Positions 4,608 through 5,145 of a DNA stretch of 5,145 nucleotides are shown here, in pieces. A program made the position numbers and the translations under genes. Positions within the stretch are counted from its first letter, which is position 1. Each line of letters starts with the position of its first letter. The notes beneath the pieces were generated by a model. It was not told the DNA's origin. It ran no database searches and saw only the letters and a program-made list of their open reading frames with translations. The DNA is from Candidatus Woesearchaeota archaeon (GTDB lineage Archaea > Nanobdellota > Nanobdellia > Woesearchaeales > UBA11576), in the NCBI GenBank assembly GCA_016219765.1, contig JACRKM010000047.1, positions 1-5,145 of the forward strand, read 5' to 3'.

Positions 4608-5145
4608 ATGCGTTTTGAAAACATTATTCTTATAGGCACATCTCATATTGCAAAGCAAAGCCTTAATGAGATTAAAGAGGCAATCACCACAAAAAAACCA
4701 GGCATTGTTGCAGTCGAGCTGGATCGGCGCAGGCTGCAGGCTCTCTTCTCAAAGGAAAAACACAAAGTCCGACTTTCTGACATCAAGAATATTGGTGTGC
4801 GCGGGTACTTTTTTGCCCTGCTTGGGGGATGGCTGCAGCGAAAACTCGGAAATATCGTAGGAGTGGCGCCAGGATCTGAGATGAAGCTCGCTATACAACT
4901 AGCTCAGGAGAGCGGTGCACAAATCGTTCTCATCGACCAAGACATCGAGATAACTCTGCGCAAACTTTCAGAACAATTGACATGGAAGGAAAAATGGCAT
5001 TTTTTCATCGACCTTGTGCGGGGGCTTCTGTTTTCAAAAAGAGAAATCAAAAAATATGGACTTTCAGAGTTTGACCTCACCAAAGTGCCGGACAAAAAAC
5101 TCATCAAGCAACTCATCGCACACGTGAAAGTCAGATATCCCAACA
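4608..5145 (+). CDS. TraB/PrgY-family protein (C-terminus cut by window edge)
   Basis: The frame from the ATG at 4608 is open to the window end, giving 179 residues plus one base. Family signatures: IILIGTSHIAKQSLNEI at 6-22 with the conserved GTxH at 10-13, PGIVAVELDRRRLQAL at 31-46, a glycine/aromatic segment GYFFALLGGWLQRKLG at 66-81, VAPGSEMKLAIQLA at 86-99, and LIDQDIEITLRKL at 108-120. The usual D-R-D of that last motif reads D-Q-D. Archaeal homologues usually run to 230-400 residues and often end in membrane helices, so much may lie outside. TraB/PrgY was named for shutting down enterococcal pheromone; its fold belongs with the Tiki/ChaN/EreA-like hydrolases, and the archaeal role is unknown. 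The conserved Gly, His and Glu positions are intact. Promoter context indicates a leaderless transcript, divergent from the PRC-barrel gene. Confidence 0.9.
   Translation, partial: MRFENIILIGTSHIAKQSLNEIKEAITTKKPGIVAVELDRRRLQALFSKEKHKVRLSDIKNIGVRGYFFALLGGWLQRKLGNIVGVAPGSEMKLAIQLAQESGAQIVLIDQDIEITLRKLSEQLTWKEKWHFFIDLVRGLLFSKREIKKYGLSEFDLTKVPDKKLIKQLIAHVKVRYPN

Noticed and set aside
4904..5143. Minus-strand open frame at the right edge
   Set aside because: It is antisense to the TraB-family gene, whose frame shows clear family motifs.

Overview
The window looks archaeal, most likely from a DPANN-type (Woesearchaeota/Pacearchaeota-like) genome, although another archaeal lineage cannot be excluded. 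The evidence is a TrmB-family regulator, a stand-alone PRC-barrel protein, an archaeal-style TraB/PrgY protein, A/T-rich TATA boxes about 25-30 bases before gene starts, Shine-Dalgarno sites of the AGGTGA type, and one apparently leaderless gene. There are six confident protein genes and one of unknown function. Two of the seven run off the window ends. I see no rRNA, tRNA, CRISPR array or transposase gene.

Layout. Positions 1-2154 (minus strand) hold a probable operon read from right to left: a TrmB-type regulator, a YegS/BmrU-type lipid (diacylglycerol) kinase that overlaps it by 4 bases (ATGA), and, after a 79-base gap, a DUF212 'divergent PAP2' membrane protein cut off at position 1. A lipid kinase next to a PAP2-like protein under a TrmB regulator suggests a regulated lipid or polyprenol phosphorylation/dephosphorylation module, which is an inference.

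Positions 2155-2468 are the most unusual part. A perfect 8-base-arm palindrome (2199-2220) lies exactly between two back-to-back TATA-like boxes. It is followed by about 200 bases packed with nested inverted repeats (2241-2270, 2289-2368, 2375-2440). The last two share a CTAAAG...GTTT core that recalls IS200/IS605-type hairpins. They end just before the ribosome binding site of a plus-strand gene for a 314-residue protein of unknown function (2469-3413), which carries an HTHSDH cluster.

Positions 3504-4112 (minus) encode a divergent Ham1/RdgB-type nucleotide pyrophosphatase, convergent with the unknown gene. Positions 4179-4451 (minus) encode a small PRC-barrel protein with its own promoter and a strong ribosome binding site. 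From 4608 to the window end (plus) runs the N-terminal part of a TraB/PrgY-family protein, transcribed divergently from the PRC-barrel gene from an apparently leaderless promoter.
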